64,000 nucleotides of DNA from Eretmocerus hayati (taxonomy: Eukaryota > Arthropoda > Insecta > Hymenoptera > Aphelinidae). The notes below the pieces were generated by a model. It saw only the letters and a program-made list of their open reading frames with translations. It made no database searches and had not been told where the DNA came from. Made by a program: the position numbers and the translations under genes. Below are positions 14,396-27,131 of the stretch, piece by piece. The stretch is taken from contig CM056744.1 in NCBI GenBank assembly GCA_029851415.1, positions 119,010,838 through 119,074,837 on the forward strand, given 5' to 3'. How positions within the stretch are numbered: position 1 is the first letter of the stretch; each line of letters starts with the position of its first letter.

Positions 14396-15795
14396 GTTTT
14401 ATACTCCCGTGTATCAAACTACACTTTTGGATGATTATTAAAAAATTTTAGTTCATAAACTGTGAGTAACAATCAATAATCTTTGCGCAAAAATATTATA
14501 TGCTTACTAGTCTGGACATTCGCAACTATTCTATTCACGTAAATAGAATTTCTGTATGATTCCAGATAAAGCTAGAATGGGCCTAGTTTTCTGCGATCAC
14601 ACATCAGAGGTGAAGAACATGTGAATTTTACTCGTTCTAGTTCACATTTTCTATCATTCTTGCGCAGATGGATGAAAATGTACTCATTGCCTTAACCCGC
14701 TTAGGCCGCTCACCTCCCAAAAATAACGTACAGATCACGCGGAGGCTTTTAGACCATAGATCTCGACCATACCATCCCTTTTAACATCCCCCGAAGAAGT
14801 CCCAATGAGGAAATTGACACTTAGAAGATAACGAAAAGATGACTTCGGTTCCCCACATTTCACATTCGTCGATTGAATTAGAAAAACGCTTGACTTTTTT
14901 TTTACTTCCTGTAGCCTCGAAAGTTTAACACAGTCTCGAGTCATGACGCAAATGACGAATCTCACTTGAGTCAATTAATGAGATAGTTGCTTGTCGCAAA
15001 TCTACACAATGGGGCTGAGAAATTTATATCGACTCTGGAATTTATTCACCATGGAAGTGGAAAAAAATCTTGGGCGTAGGAGATTTTCAGCTGCAAAAGT
15101 GTACCTTTCACACAATGTAGAGTATAAATTTTGATCAAACGGAAAAGATTCACAGGTTAAAAGTGCTCTCCAGAAAAGATGATTTCAAGCTGAAGAAAGC
15201 TTTGCACGTAAATAACGCGTGTATAAGGGGAGGATGTTACTATATTTACGAGTGATACACCTTTTCTACTAATGAATATGCATTGCCATATTTTCTCATC
15301 CGTGGGAGAGTGCGACTGTCGACTTTAGCCAAGCTGTTTGCATCCACCACTTCCATAAGTATATATGTGCATTCTAGGAAGATAGTATATCAGCTCTAGT
15401 GTTTCTCTAATCCCAGATGACGAGGTAGCCCAGTCTGCCAGACAAAAACTCTTGGAAGAAAGATAAATACGTCTCGGAGAGTATGAGATTATTTTGTCAT
15501 GTCGTCGTTTTCCGCTTTTTCGATTTTATGCGCTTTTTCCATTATTGTTCTGGTGCTGACTCCGAATAAAACATTTTGATTGCATTTCTCGATTCATGAG
15601 TGGATGAGGACTTTCAACGCTCCAAGTTTGAAAAAATTTAGCAATACCGATTCTCCCATGTTGAGATCGCACTGATAGGATTCTTGAGTCAATTACAGTC
15701 AAAAAGAAGTGAAAACCGTGGCATTTGAGGGTCGAAATATGTACATTTTTTTTAAAATGGTGTGAAACATTTTCTTACGAACGGTCGATTCCAAA

Positions 15796-16329
15796 TTATT
15801 TTTTTCGATACACTGTGCGTAAAAGTGCACTTTGCGCACAGTTTGTCGACTTTTACTCACAGTTTATCGAAAAGTATAGTTAGATACACGGCCGTAAAAC
15901 CTATTATTCGCATCCTCGTGATGATTCCGACCCCCGCCTGCGGCTCGGGCCGGAAACCCATCACTCGGACGCGAATAAAACGTTTTACGCCCTTGTATCG
16001 AAATGTACTATTTCGATCGACTGTGCGTAAAAAGGTGTTTTAAGCACGGCAGTTTTCGTTCACTTCACGCCCAGTCGATCGAAATAGTAGATTATGTACC
16101 CGAATGCCGCAATCGCGGAATTTCCATGACGAGGGCTGCAAACTTGCACGAGGTACATACGATTTTTTATAGTCGCCCGCAATGTGCTAGATTGTAGCTG
16201 GGCGACTATAAAACGTATTTCGATACTCGGGCGTGAAGTTTTTTACTTCACTCGTGATGATTTCAACCCTCGCCAGGGCTCGGGCCGAAAACAATCACTC
16301 AAAAAGCAAAACCAAACTTCCTACCCTCG
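15796..16329. repeat. Dispersed repeat family, copy 3 (two subunits)
   Basis: Subunit 15796-16011 resembles the copy at 14 kb; subunit 16012-16329 resembles the copy at 9.8 kb. The second subunit has about 120 extra bases, which include a 14-bp perfect hairpin, ttttatagtcgccc (16165-16178) with its complement at 16200-16213. Confidence 0.55.
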
Positions 16330-17517
16330 AATCGAAAATACTATTTCGAGATCGCACTAATGGTCCAGAACGCACCAGTCTCAAAATGACTCTTCGTTTT
16401 TCGTTCATGTTCATCATGATGATTTCGGTAATCCATAAGAAGTAATCTTTGTGATGAGCTTTCGTTCGGTTGGGTAAATTTTTTATCAAACAAAGTTTCC
16501 CAAGCGCAATTAGTTCCTAAATACACCGTAACTTGTTTTCTTACGCGTTATTTGCACATGTTATTGATTGAAGTCCCATAAGATGATCACTTGATATTGT
16601 TTCACTTCATTCAATCATCGAAAGGTCACATTTTTATTGCCTTTGGAATCCGAACAGAAAAAAAAAAATTCTTTGAACGTCCGTTGAAACGCACAGACTA
16701 TGATGAATTCTTGATAGTACCAATGCTGTACGATCTGAAACACAAGTAAATCAACTAATCCCGGTGAACTGAATACGGAATCCGATGATTGCAAATCTGC
16801 TCAGACAGCTCGATAGATTTCAAAGAATACGCCTACTCTCAATTCCGATATTCAGTTTCAGCACCTAATTATCAAGATTTCAAAGAAGATGATGAACCAG
16901 AGCAGAGTATACCACACGTACGTAACATCGTAGAAACAGTTCGAGTGTATCTTTGATGTCTTTGAATGTGTATATTGGAGTAGAAATGAGCAGTCGAGTG
17001 CACTATACTCTGCTGCTGCTGCTGATCATCAGTCGAAATCATCCGCGCAATAATTCAAGAGAGTCGACTTCTGGGATGAAACCGTTATAGGTACACATAC
17101 TACTACTCCATTCGTGGGTCAGGTTAATAATTAACGAGATGTCGATCAAATTCACTGACGCGCTCAGTTTGCTCACCCATGCGCTTTCCATTATTCTCGT
17201 CTATCTATCTGCCTCTTTTTGCTCCCATCCTTCACATTTGGATTGAACTAGAATGAACCAAAAGCTCGCTAGCTCGGAAATTAATGTCTGATACCATTTT
17301 CATCCCTGATTTCAGACATTTACTTGACTTTCTCCTATCTCTATTTTCCTGTGTAACTTTCGTGTTTTCTGTCATGTTCGTGACGTTGGTTTCATTGCTA
17401 AATTTTACATGATATGAATTGATGGGAGGGTTGATACTCCATGCATAATGTTGACAAGATTGAATGAATTATTTTACTGCGGAGTTGTGAATAAAATTAC
17501 AAATCCAAGATATGAGT
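16330..17517. other. No gene recognised
   Basis: AT-rich spacer with a short (CTG)n at about 17011-17022. Nothing else is seen. Confidence 0.5.
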
Positions 17518-18478
17518 TAAGGTAAGTGTACCCAACTTGCCCCCATTAAGCCATTTTCTTGATAACTCTGGTCTACCTCAACAATTTTCAACGTCCTTTA
17601 GCTCATTTTAAAGATCGTTTTAAGGCCTTCAAAATGCACTAAACTACGTCTAATTTTGATCAATTGGAGCCGAGCTGTCTTAATTTTTCCAAGAAGTGAT
17701 TTTTTAGAGTCTCCAAAATGGTGTACCCAACTTGCCCCCATTAAGCGATTTTCTTAATAACTTTGATTTACTTCAACGATTTTCAACGTGCTTTAGCTCA
17801 TTTCGAAGCTTGTTTGAAGACCTTCAAAATGCATTGAACTACATCCAATTTGGATCAATTGGAGCTGAACTGTCTCAATTCTTCTTAAACAAACGCTGGA
17901 AATCGGCGATAAAGTGTTTTTATCGCCGTGCACGCACATTTGGAGCTTTTCGGTGGTTCGAAACACTAATTCTGACCCATTTTGACGTGATAAACACGTT
18001 CTGAGTGGTAAAAAAAGTCGTTCTGCACGCCCTTTCGAGATAAACATATGGGGGCATGTTAGGTACACTCCGATGTTGGCATCCTTGTTTACAAACCGTC
18101 TCCGTGTTTTGCACATAAAACAGCTCCATATTCAAATTTTGCAATTTTGAAAGATGGATTTTGAAGGTCTTGAAACAAGGAATCGAATGCGCTAAGGTAC
18201 GTCGAAATTGGTTGAACTCAAAGAATTTGGCGCCGATTTTACTGAACGCAATGCCCTCGGTGCTTTCTTAGCTAAGCAATTACGAAAAATAGAAAAATCA
18301 CTTTAGAGTTTCTGGAGAACGCAGGAATGATTCGGGGTCGACGCAAACTACTTACTTTCTTATATTTTAACATGGCAAACGTGAAAAAAAATTGCCTGGA
18401 AGCCAAGGAGTGCCCATCCCCGAGATCGGCATATGGGGGCAAGTTGGGTACAGAGGCAAGTTGGGTACTCTTACCTTA
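17518..18478. mobile_element. Repeat family 'tacccaacttgcccc', copy A
   Basis: Ends taaggtaag (17518) and its complement near 18478 are followed by gtgtacccaacttgccccca and its complement. The left side holds two direct units about 195 bp apart (starting 17526 and 17721). The right side has inverted matches (atgggggcatgttaggtaca, atgggggcaagttgggtaca). No protein is encoded. Copies B and C lie at 40.4 and 62.5 kb. Confidence 0.6.
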
Positions 18479-18614
18479 TTTAAAGAATTGAGATACGTTT
18501 CTGGGGTGGAAGAGGGTAAAGTATAGAAAAAATGTCAAGTTGGGTACTCTTACCTTATTTAAAGAATTGAGATACGTTTCTGGGGTGGAAGAGGGTAAAG
18601 TATAGAAAAAATGT
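18457..18614. repeat. Perfect 79-bp tandem duplication
   Basis: Bases 18457-18535 are repeated without change at 18536-18614. The unit begins caagttgggtactcttacct, the last 22 bases of repeat copy A plus flanking DNA, so the duplication arose after that element inserted. Perfect identity means it is recent, or else an assembly artefact. Confidence 0.85.
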
Positions 18615-20268
18615 TGAGTTCCTTGCTCCCTCAGGATCTAACGTTAAACCCTTATTCATGGTCCATTGTTCCTCTTGAACTGACGCAGATTTTTCAAATT
18701 CTTTTGATGTACTACTACGAAGAGAAAATCGTCACAATCTATTGAAAAGTGACGATACTGTCCAATATGTTGAACACTGTATGCAGTGACAGCTCTCAGA
18801 GTTCAACTCAAGTTTCACATGAAAAATATTCATCACTTGTGGATTGGTTCAAATCATGTACACCCACAAAATTTCAGCCACAGGAACAATGTGTGCGCGA
18901 ATAAATTTCTCACGATAAAGTTAACCATCCCTATCACTGGTTGGAAAATAAATTCGCCAATAATTTTCAGTGGTGGTATTTTTCTTTAGATCGAGATACT
19001 TATGCTTCGCGGCTCAGCCAGAGCTCATGGAATTCGAGATAAGAGCTCGGGACGATATCCAGGGAACCGGAGGATAGTAAAAATGAGAGGGAGAGCCACG
19101 AAGAATGGGATTAAGGCCTATATACACTCCGGAGGAAGGGCGAGTGCAAATGCACGAGAGAGGAAAAAGATCTACTTATGAGTTAGTTTGCCGTTGGAAT
19201 AAGCACTTCCGCGTGCTGCTAAATCTTTCGCTATCTTGCGTTTTTAGCCACCTCGTTTTCTCTTTTTTTTTTTTGTTTCTTATCCTCCGCGTCCAAAGGG
19301 AGAGAGAGTGGAGAGGAATACAATGAAGTCGAACCTTTATCCTGTCGATCCACGTACGCCTTTTATACAAGAGAAAAATATACAAACTCGAAGATTGCAT
19401 TCGTCCATTACTTATACTCAGCCTCGCTTCCATTTCCCTGTATCATCTTCGCGCAATCACCACCTCGAATCTCTGGTTTTTCATTTTTCGCCACACTTGA
19501 GTGCGGTTTATTCTTTTGGAGGATTGACGTCGTGGTATAGAAGAATCCGTAAGAAGAAGAAAGAAAGAAAGAAAAAAAGAACCGCGCCCATCCGTTTGGC
19601 ACATTATTGGCATCAAAGATTCAGTGGTTCGCACTTTTCTTTTATATCTTCTTTGTTCTGACCTTCCTTTTGTCACTCCGTTATCCGCTCTATTGACGAT
19701 GCTTTTCGTCGTGAGATATAGACAGTCGAGTTTTCATTCTCTTGACGCTTACTCAAGCGTAATGTCCAGGCGCAACTTTTTTAACAATTCAGGATAGTCA
19801 GGTCGAGTCTTTTGTATTGTCCAAGTGCTCTTGAACAAATTTACGGATCACCAGTTTAGGAATTGTATTCTTTTGTCACCTTGGGAAGAATTTTAGGCTG
19901 TTGAACTACACTTTGGCGATCCATTGGTTCGATTAAATTTTTTTCCAGACTCATGATCAATTTGAAAGAATCAGGAATTTAGTACGGTCGTCTTTTTCTT
20001 TACACAGATCTTGATAATAACAGTGGTGTCACTACAATAAAAAACCTTGCTTTTCGATCAATTTAGTGTATTACCTGCATATTGCATGTTAATAAGTTCA
20101 TCGTCATCTGGATACAAGGTAACAAAAATTCCTCAATTCTTTTACTTTCAGAAAATGTGAGCTAAGCTTATTTGTGAATCCTTGCCTTCGTTGAAATGGC
20201 TCAATCCGATCTCCAACCTTACGATCTCCATCTGATGAAAACAAATATGACTGACAAGGCGCACCCAG
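18615..20268. other. No gene recognised
   Basis: An oligo-T run at about 19262-19273 and an AAG/AAAG-rich tract at 19550-19582 produce spurious basic ORFs. No domain is seen. Confidence 0.45.
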
Positions 20269-20547
20269 GTGTTGTGAGCCACGGATTTGGCTGAAACCCC
20301 GGGGATAGTCATCACCTTTTACCACCAAAAAGTGAAAACCAGAGCTGCACTTGCAAATGCCCAACCGTTTTCGAACTATAGCCTGTGACATTATAGCATC
20401 GCCCATATGGGCCCATGTTCAAGAAAGATATAGATATACCCAGCTCGAAAACGGTTGGGCATTTACAAGTGCGTCTGTGGGTTTCATCTTTTGGTGGTAA
20501 AAGAAGACTATCCCCAGAGTTTCAGCCAAATCTGTGGCCCACAACCC
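20269..20547. mobile_element. Fold-back MITE, 279 bp
   Basis: The left arm (20269-20373) and right arm (20444-20547) are inverted copies. They share ttttcgaaaacggttgggca (rc), ttttggtggtaaaa, ggctgaaac and the outer gttgtgggcc. The spacer includes gcccatatgggc. No target duplication is obvious. Confidence 0.65.
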
Positions 20548-23127
20548 AAATTTTCTGTTCCCTAAAATGTATCTCAGATTTACCGTGTACACTGATTTGA
20601 GTCTTCTGATGAATGGTAATGAAATTTTAACAGTTATCCTCACAATTTAGGCAAGAGGGTGGCTCCCTCTGAGAATAAAGTAGAAAGAAGATGCACGAAC
20701 TCCTCACTACCAGAAATTTGTGTCTCATATATTTGTTGCATCTCACTGTTACATTAGATTCGATTTGGAAGTAACAATATGTAGTGTGTGCCTCATCAAG
20801 TGAAAAAAAAGAGTAGTGACACGAAATAAACCACGGATTGATCGAGACTCTGCAGAACTTGGCATGAAATTCAAAAGCAGAGGACAATTTTCCCCAGTCT
20901 TTTTTTACATCCCATCTTTTTCAATTTCATGAGTCAAGATTGGTTCTCTGAGAGCAATAGTTTTACTTTTATTTGCAACATTCGTGGTTTAGCAAGAATT
21001 TCTCTTCTAATCAAAATGTTAGAATAATCGTTGGAAAACAAATTTTCAAATATATTTTTGCTTCAAATGGGTCCAAATTGTGATTTATCGTTTTGCGTGG
21101 CATGCTTCACACGGGTTTCTTTTCTAGTCTAAGTCTAAAATCATGATGGATTTTTTGAAAATACTTTTCTTATTTTAGAAGTTGTAGTAAAATCGCCAAT
21201 ACAGCATCCAATGTGTTGTAGATAAAAACACCATCGATGAGCTTTGAATAATGCAAAAATTAGTTTTTTAGTGCGCGGGCTGACTTGCTCCTAAACTCGT
21301 CTTCCCCTCTCTTAAGACGACAAGAGACTCCCTCGTGTTGACGTTTTTCTTTCAAAAATCTTTGCCTGAATCTCTCAAAAATTCCTGATAACAAACCAAA
21401 TTTTAGCCCTAGTAAACTCATGCGAACTTGATCATCCCCATCAAAATGAACGCAACTTGAGATTTATTTTGCTTCCATTTTTTGCTCTACTAACGCCAAT
21501 ATTTGCACAATCATTACTTCGTTTAAGCAAAAAAAAAAAAAAAAGACCTTGGCATTGCTAGAACCAGGAACGAGAATACGCGCGACACTTTTGGAGCGGA
21601 AACAGAAGCAGATCCTTTAATTCAAAGTTTTCTTCGTCTCATTACGCAGAATAAAACATGCGAGAGGGCTCGACCACGCACAATGAAATCCTCCCTATTT
21701 AAAATTGTCCTCCTAACGACGTTCCAGCACACTCTCCCTCTCACTCTTTATACATCTTCTATGTGCACACACTTATTTACCCAAGCTTATATATAAATAT
21801 CATTTATGCACACGATATCGCGATCACCTTTTTTGTTACGCGTTGATCAATGGGCCCATTCAAAGCTTGTGACAGTCGTTCAATGGGACTTGTTGCCCGG
21901 AAGCATGTCACATTACGATAATATCCCCCATCCCGTACCATTAAAGATATTATACATATAGATGGGTAGAGAGAGTAAAATGCCGTTTTTGCGCCCGAGT
22001 TTATTTAATTAAACGAGGGCGGGTCGCATTTATGTGCGTTGCGCGCTTATAGTTACGACGGCATAATTGGTAACTCGAGGAGGGGCCGGTCCAGGACTAT
22101 ACACACAAGAGTCTTACAATCTGGTTGAAACAGAAGGGCGGTCTTTTACCCTCCAGCATCCAAGACTTCATTGTTCTTGCAAGGTTTTGTGAAGCTCAGC
22201 TTTGGAAAATTGAGAAGAATTTCTACCAACCCCTGCTGCTGCTCGTAATTGGTCTTTATCCATCTCAGCTTCAAGCCATTATCATCAACTCCTTCATTGG
22301 AAATTATTAAAACAATCTGGCGGTCCTCAATTTTCATAAGAATAGATACCTTTTGGAATAGTTTACAAAATACGAAGGATAGATGTCCCGTAGTCTGTAA
22401 TATATATCTTGGAATGCGAAAAGGGTGTGTAACGCCCCTTCGACGTTGAATTAAATGGATTGGAATAGGTTTTCTCCACAGCAATTCGAATGGGCCATTA
22501 GTCAATCTCACCCTTACTCTACTCTAACCTCGAAAAAAGAAGAAGTTTAGTAAAAGTAAGAGCCGAACGCGCGTCTCTTAGTGTATGTAATTGAGCGGGT
22601 GAGGGATCGTACCGCACATGCCATTGCTCTGAACAGTTTGGCAAAATGCTCGGCCTATCAATCTTCATGCCCGATCTTAGAGAAAAATAGCTTCGGGAAA
22701 TCGTTTGTTCGGTTCAATATCATTCGAGTGTTTTCTATAGTAGTGTCGTAACTTGTGGATAGGTTTAGTTTTATGCGAATATTTATGCACTCCGACTTCT
22801 TGACTTATATGCATCACATCATTATCATGCGGGGGGGGGGGCTCATGTGACATACACGTTCAGTTAGATCCTATTGTCATGCGATATCCCTGATGTATCC
22901 TTTGTGTGATCGTCATCATCGTCGTCGTCGTCGTCGTATAGTCGTCGTGTTCAAGACACGCTATAGAGAGAGATGTTATATAATTTTGCATAATCTGCCC
23001 TGTCACTCAATAGCCAAGTTTCAAACAATGAGCTCAATACGACGACGTAATGCACGCTATATGCTCATCTGCCTCATTGTTTCTCCTATATGTTGCGCTC
23101 CACCTGATGCTACTAAAATCCCTTCTA
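20548..23127. other. No gene recognised
   Basis: It includes a GC-richer island at about 21560-22110 and a G11 tract at 22831-22841. The 121-codon frame at 22146-22511 (minus) shows no domain. Confidence 0.45.
22911..22948 (+). repeat. (CAT/CGT)n microsatellite
   Basis: A cgtcatcat run passes into seven gtc units and a second short gtcgtcgt block. Confidence 0.85.
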
Positions 23128-24003
23128 CACGCACAGAATTTTTCGATAAAAATTACGGGCACAGTTAGGGTAATCGTGGGACGTCCGACATTTCAGCCTA
23201 CTTATTGCGGATGAGTGTCGAGAAAAATTACCTATACTGTCTGGTAAATTTTATTTCAGGTCGAAAATTGTATCGAATTTGGTGAAAAAGTGCGGTGAAT
23301 TTGGGCAAATTTTACGGGCACTTGTAGGGTAATTTTTACCGTACCAGTAAGGGTGATGACAGATAAAGCGCTACGCCACGATTTTGCGCCACGCCACGAC
23401 GCGCTATCGCACGCCACGACCCAAAAATTCATTCCAGCGAACCCGACCATTGATGGACTGGATTTATTGTTACAGTATCAACCGTAGATTATGAAAATGG
23501 ATCAAATCTATCTATGGTCGAGTTTGCTGAAATGAAGTTTTGGATCGTGGCGCGCGATAGCGCGTCGTGGCGTGGCGCAAAATCGTAGCGTAGCGCTTTA
23601 TCTGTCATCACCCTAAGAGCTGGGTGCGCCTGCGCGCGCCGCAAGCTCGCCAGCTCTCGGCTCGGCATCTTACCTAACCTCACAAAAATTTCGGTATACA
23701 AGAACATTATTTGATTCGTTCTGATGAAGATGCCTGGATTTTGATTCGAGGTTGATGCATACAAACTGATGAAACCATTTGAAAGTTGTTGAATCATCTT
23801 TATTTTTACTCGTGATGACTTTGATATTGAACAGAGCAATATCAAAGTGGCATGACAGAAACCATCTCCTTGGTACAGGGAAAAATTACCCTACATGCCC
23901 GTAAAAACTGGCGCTCCTAGGTGGCGCGTCCCACGATTGCCGGCATGTAGGGTAATTTTTCCTGTACCCGTCTGGTAATTTTTATCGAAAAATTCTGTGC
24001 GTG
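23128..24003. mobile_element. Outer inverted-repeat element hosting a nested MITE
   Basis: Arms beginning cacgcacagaatttttcgat (23128 inward) and their complement ending at 24003 match over about 30 bp perfectly, then more loosely through gggtaat and cgtgggac blocks. TA lies at both ends (23126-23127 and 24004-24005), which would fit a TA-duplicating element such as Tc1/mariner. Internal sub-repeats of the form attaccctacatgcccg occur on both sides. The Harbinger-like MITE accounts for 263 bp of it. Confidence 0.55.
23351..23613. mobile_element. PIF/Harbinger-like MITE
   Basis: 263-bp element with inverted ends beginning gggtgatgacagataaagcg, about 65 bp long, GC-rich and repetitive (cgccacgacg). 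It is flanked by TAA on both sides (23348-23350 and 23614-23616). A 3-bp TWA-type duplication and ends starting with GGG fit PIF/Harbinger MITEs. It has inserted inside a larger inverted-repeat element at 23128-24003. Confidence 0.65.
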
Positions 24004-24005
24004 TA

Positions 24006-27000
24006 CTATAAGCTCGTGTTCTGGGTATCATTTTCACCTGGATTCATGGACAAAGCAGCTTTCAAATTGATTTTCCTTATAGAAAAGATGAATCGGGTTT
24101 ATCGGGCGCGCGCGAAAACGTCAATCAAAATTCTTGAGATGAATTTTCTTGGAAATCTTGTGTTGTAATGACAGGTGTTACGTCACCTTTTTGATCATGA
24201 ATTCTGAGAAAAATTCTCAGTATTGGATTTTTCATGAAAGTAGAGTGGCATACCATTTTACCCCGTTAGTTTCAAAAATTTACTGTAGATGAGCGATAGG
24301 TTTATAAGTAAATTTTAGTTTATTGAAATAGACTCTCTGTTTGGCGAAAGAATTACAAAATCTCACAACATAACGAAAAATATTGGCCTTCGTGGTTTCA
24401 GACGAGCTGCATAAGTGTAAATTTTTTGAAATTCTTGTAGAATATTAAATGTAAGTCTTCACGAATTCAAAATCATTCAGGGTGTTGAATAGACAAATGT
24501 AACGAATAGATTCTTCATTTTGGGCATCATAGCACTAGATTTTGGCCCTATGTCTACATAGGTTCGATTTTTTTGGGCATAGTGAGATATGCGTCTACTT
24601 TATACCTCGGATACGATATTTTTATTTACGTATCGGTCGACGGTCCGAAAATCAAATTTAATAGATCGATGCTTTTCATCAAGAAAATGGTAATCCATTT
24701 GTTAGTTCCAGGAAACGCTATCTTCTGTGCTATTGAACGTCAGAAAGCATTTTCTAAAACTTTTGTCATGAATTATTTTCCATGTAAAGCGCCAAAACAG
24801 TCGGTGAAATCAATGTTTGTGGAATAATTTGAAACAAAAACTGACTAACAATAAATAGTTCTAGTAAATTTCCAGCCTCTTTGGAGCACGCAATCTGAAA
24901 ATCCTTCAATGTAAAATTCCAGAATCAGCATAAAATAATATGTTCTCACAAATTATCATGACTTATAAGTTTCCGTACTTCATGAGTATTACTTATATTC
25001 TCACGGAAATCCGTGGAATTGATATTTGTCAAACGTTGAGCAAGTGTTCGGGATCAACATTAACACATTCACTGTGACGGCGAAAATCGCGTCCGGGTCC
25101 TGCGTGCAATGAGGGTATTAATTTGAATTGTACCGAATCTCGAAATCCGCTTTCTTGATGAGATTCAACAACTTTTGTCGAGGGTAGAAAAGCCCGTCGG
25201 AATTTGGGTCCAACACAAAAATGACTTGAAATTTCGTGTTATCTTGTGTGTGTGTGGTTGGAGGGGGGAGGGGCTAGACATTTGTGATAATTTTGGTCTT
25301 GAAACTTATTTTACAGTATCATGAAAAGTGGTACCAAAATAACAACCTCTCGCCTCAAAATTGTGGTTCTAATCCCAAATGGAGCCAGATTAAAAGAAAA
25401 CTGAAAAATTGACTTTCCTCGGCCGTACCATCAAGGATCTGCACCACAGATTTTACCAGATCCCAAAGGAGTGAAAATTTCCCCCTACCTCTGAGAGGGA
25501 ATCATTCATCGTTTCCAATCAATCGTCTCTCCACATTCCTACCATACAAAAATGCCTTTTTCAAAATATTCCAGTCCATGACTAGCCTCGTGCGCCACAC
25601 TATCGCCCAAATGAGCTCACTCATCAAGATGTCGCTATAGAAATGCGGCCTCTACGCGAGGCATATTCTCTAATTTGAAAAAAGTAATTGCATCATTCCT
25701 CTCGCGTGAAATTAAAAAAGATTCCAGAATTCAGGAGTAGCATATATATAGATAAAGTTGGTGGACGTTGGTGCGAGAAAGAGGCGGAGCTGCATCAGAA
25801 GAACCACCATAACACCACAAGTAGGTCACTCTGGCGAGTGCAAAATGTACGTTAAGCTCTAACAAACGCAAAACAAGCGCTTGATGGTGGCCATACTTTT
25901 GTTGAAGCTGCTGCTCCAGCTGCAATTTAATTCCGAGCCTCAGGCGCGCATTTTATAAGGCGACGCGTCCACGAAAAGAAAAATTGCGTGCCCGGAATGT
26001 TCGCACCATTGGATTACACATATAACGTGTAATGTGCGCCCGCGGTGAATGATTATAATGAATAAAAAGATATAAGAGTAGAGGGAGAGGGTTATGTGAG
26101 TGTAATACCTCCCGTGGATGCATCATTTAAAAGGCCAGACACACCACAACGAGCTATTACAAATATTCTCCAGCAGCAGATTACCGGTGTATAATCACTG
26201 GTAATGGGATCGCGAGGTAGATTAGAGTAAAAAGGCTATATAGGAGCATCACGCTCCTGTTTTCTATGTCTATCGTACGAAGCGGGGGGGGGGGCAATCC
26301 GGATGTTCGGGAAACAGACATAAATCAATCACGTCTTGGCACGAGTATAGGAGGATGGGCAACCCGGGCTAGTAATGCAATATTTCGATGGATAAAATCT
26401 CAACCTCGAGCAGCAGCAGCCATAACTCATTATCGGAGTAGAGAGATTAGGCTCGCTGAAATTGCCTGCAAAAAGAGGTTTCCTCGTTCGGAAAGTTTAT
26501 GCAGTACTGCAGCTTGGTATAGCTTGGCTATATAGCAAAATTCGATCGTCAAAATAATTAACCCTCCGACGCGTAATTTGTGCAATCAATCTCTTCCTGA
26601 CCGACCGACTTTCTATATAGTTGAACTTCACATCTCTTGGGCGGTGCATACAACAGAGATTAGGATCGAAGAGAAGAATGAGGTGGGAGAAGGAAGAGGA
26701 TCGATGAAGCTGGGCGGAAAGGTTTTAAAATTTAATAGATTTTGAATCGTTAGTGATTTTGTAGCGACGTCAGTGTGATGATGGATTACGCTTGCGTGGA
26801 AGGTAAATCTTGTGAATTTTCAGGAATATTGGCGAGTGGTGAAAGCGGTTTTCAGCATATTCAGGGATCTCTGTAACAGTGAAAAATAGGCTTAAGATTT
26901 TTCTCGGTTTCGAAGATTCTCACTTGATTTCTTTCCCCGATGTCGTAATGAATTTTCAGCCAATTCCACCTAAACGTTTACGTCTGAATTAAACTCACAA

Positions 27001-27131
27001 GAGAGGAACTTCAGTGTTGGCACATGAATCTCCGCCAAATTTCGTTTGAATTCTACCACGTAGTCGATGAAAAATCCAGGATATTTCTGGACTCGGAGGA
27101 TACCTTTGAAATTTTCATGATGTGCGTCATA
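24006..27131. other. No gene recognised
   Basis: A mixed-composition island at about 25740-26560 has tatata tracts and a G11 run at 26284-26294. No credible exon is seen. Confidence 0.45.
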
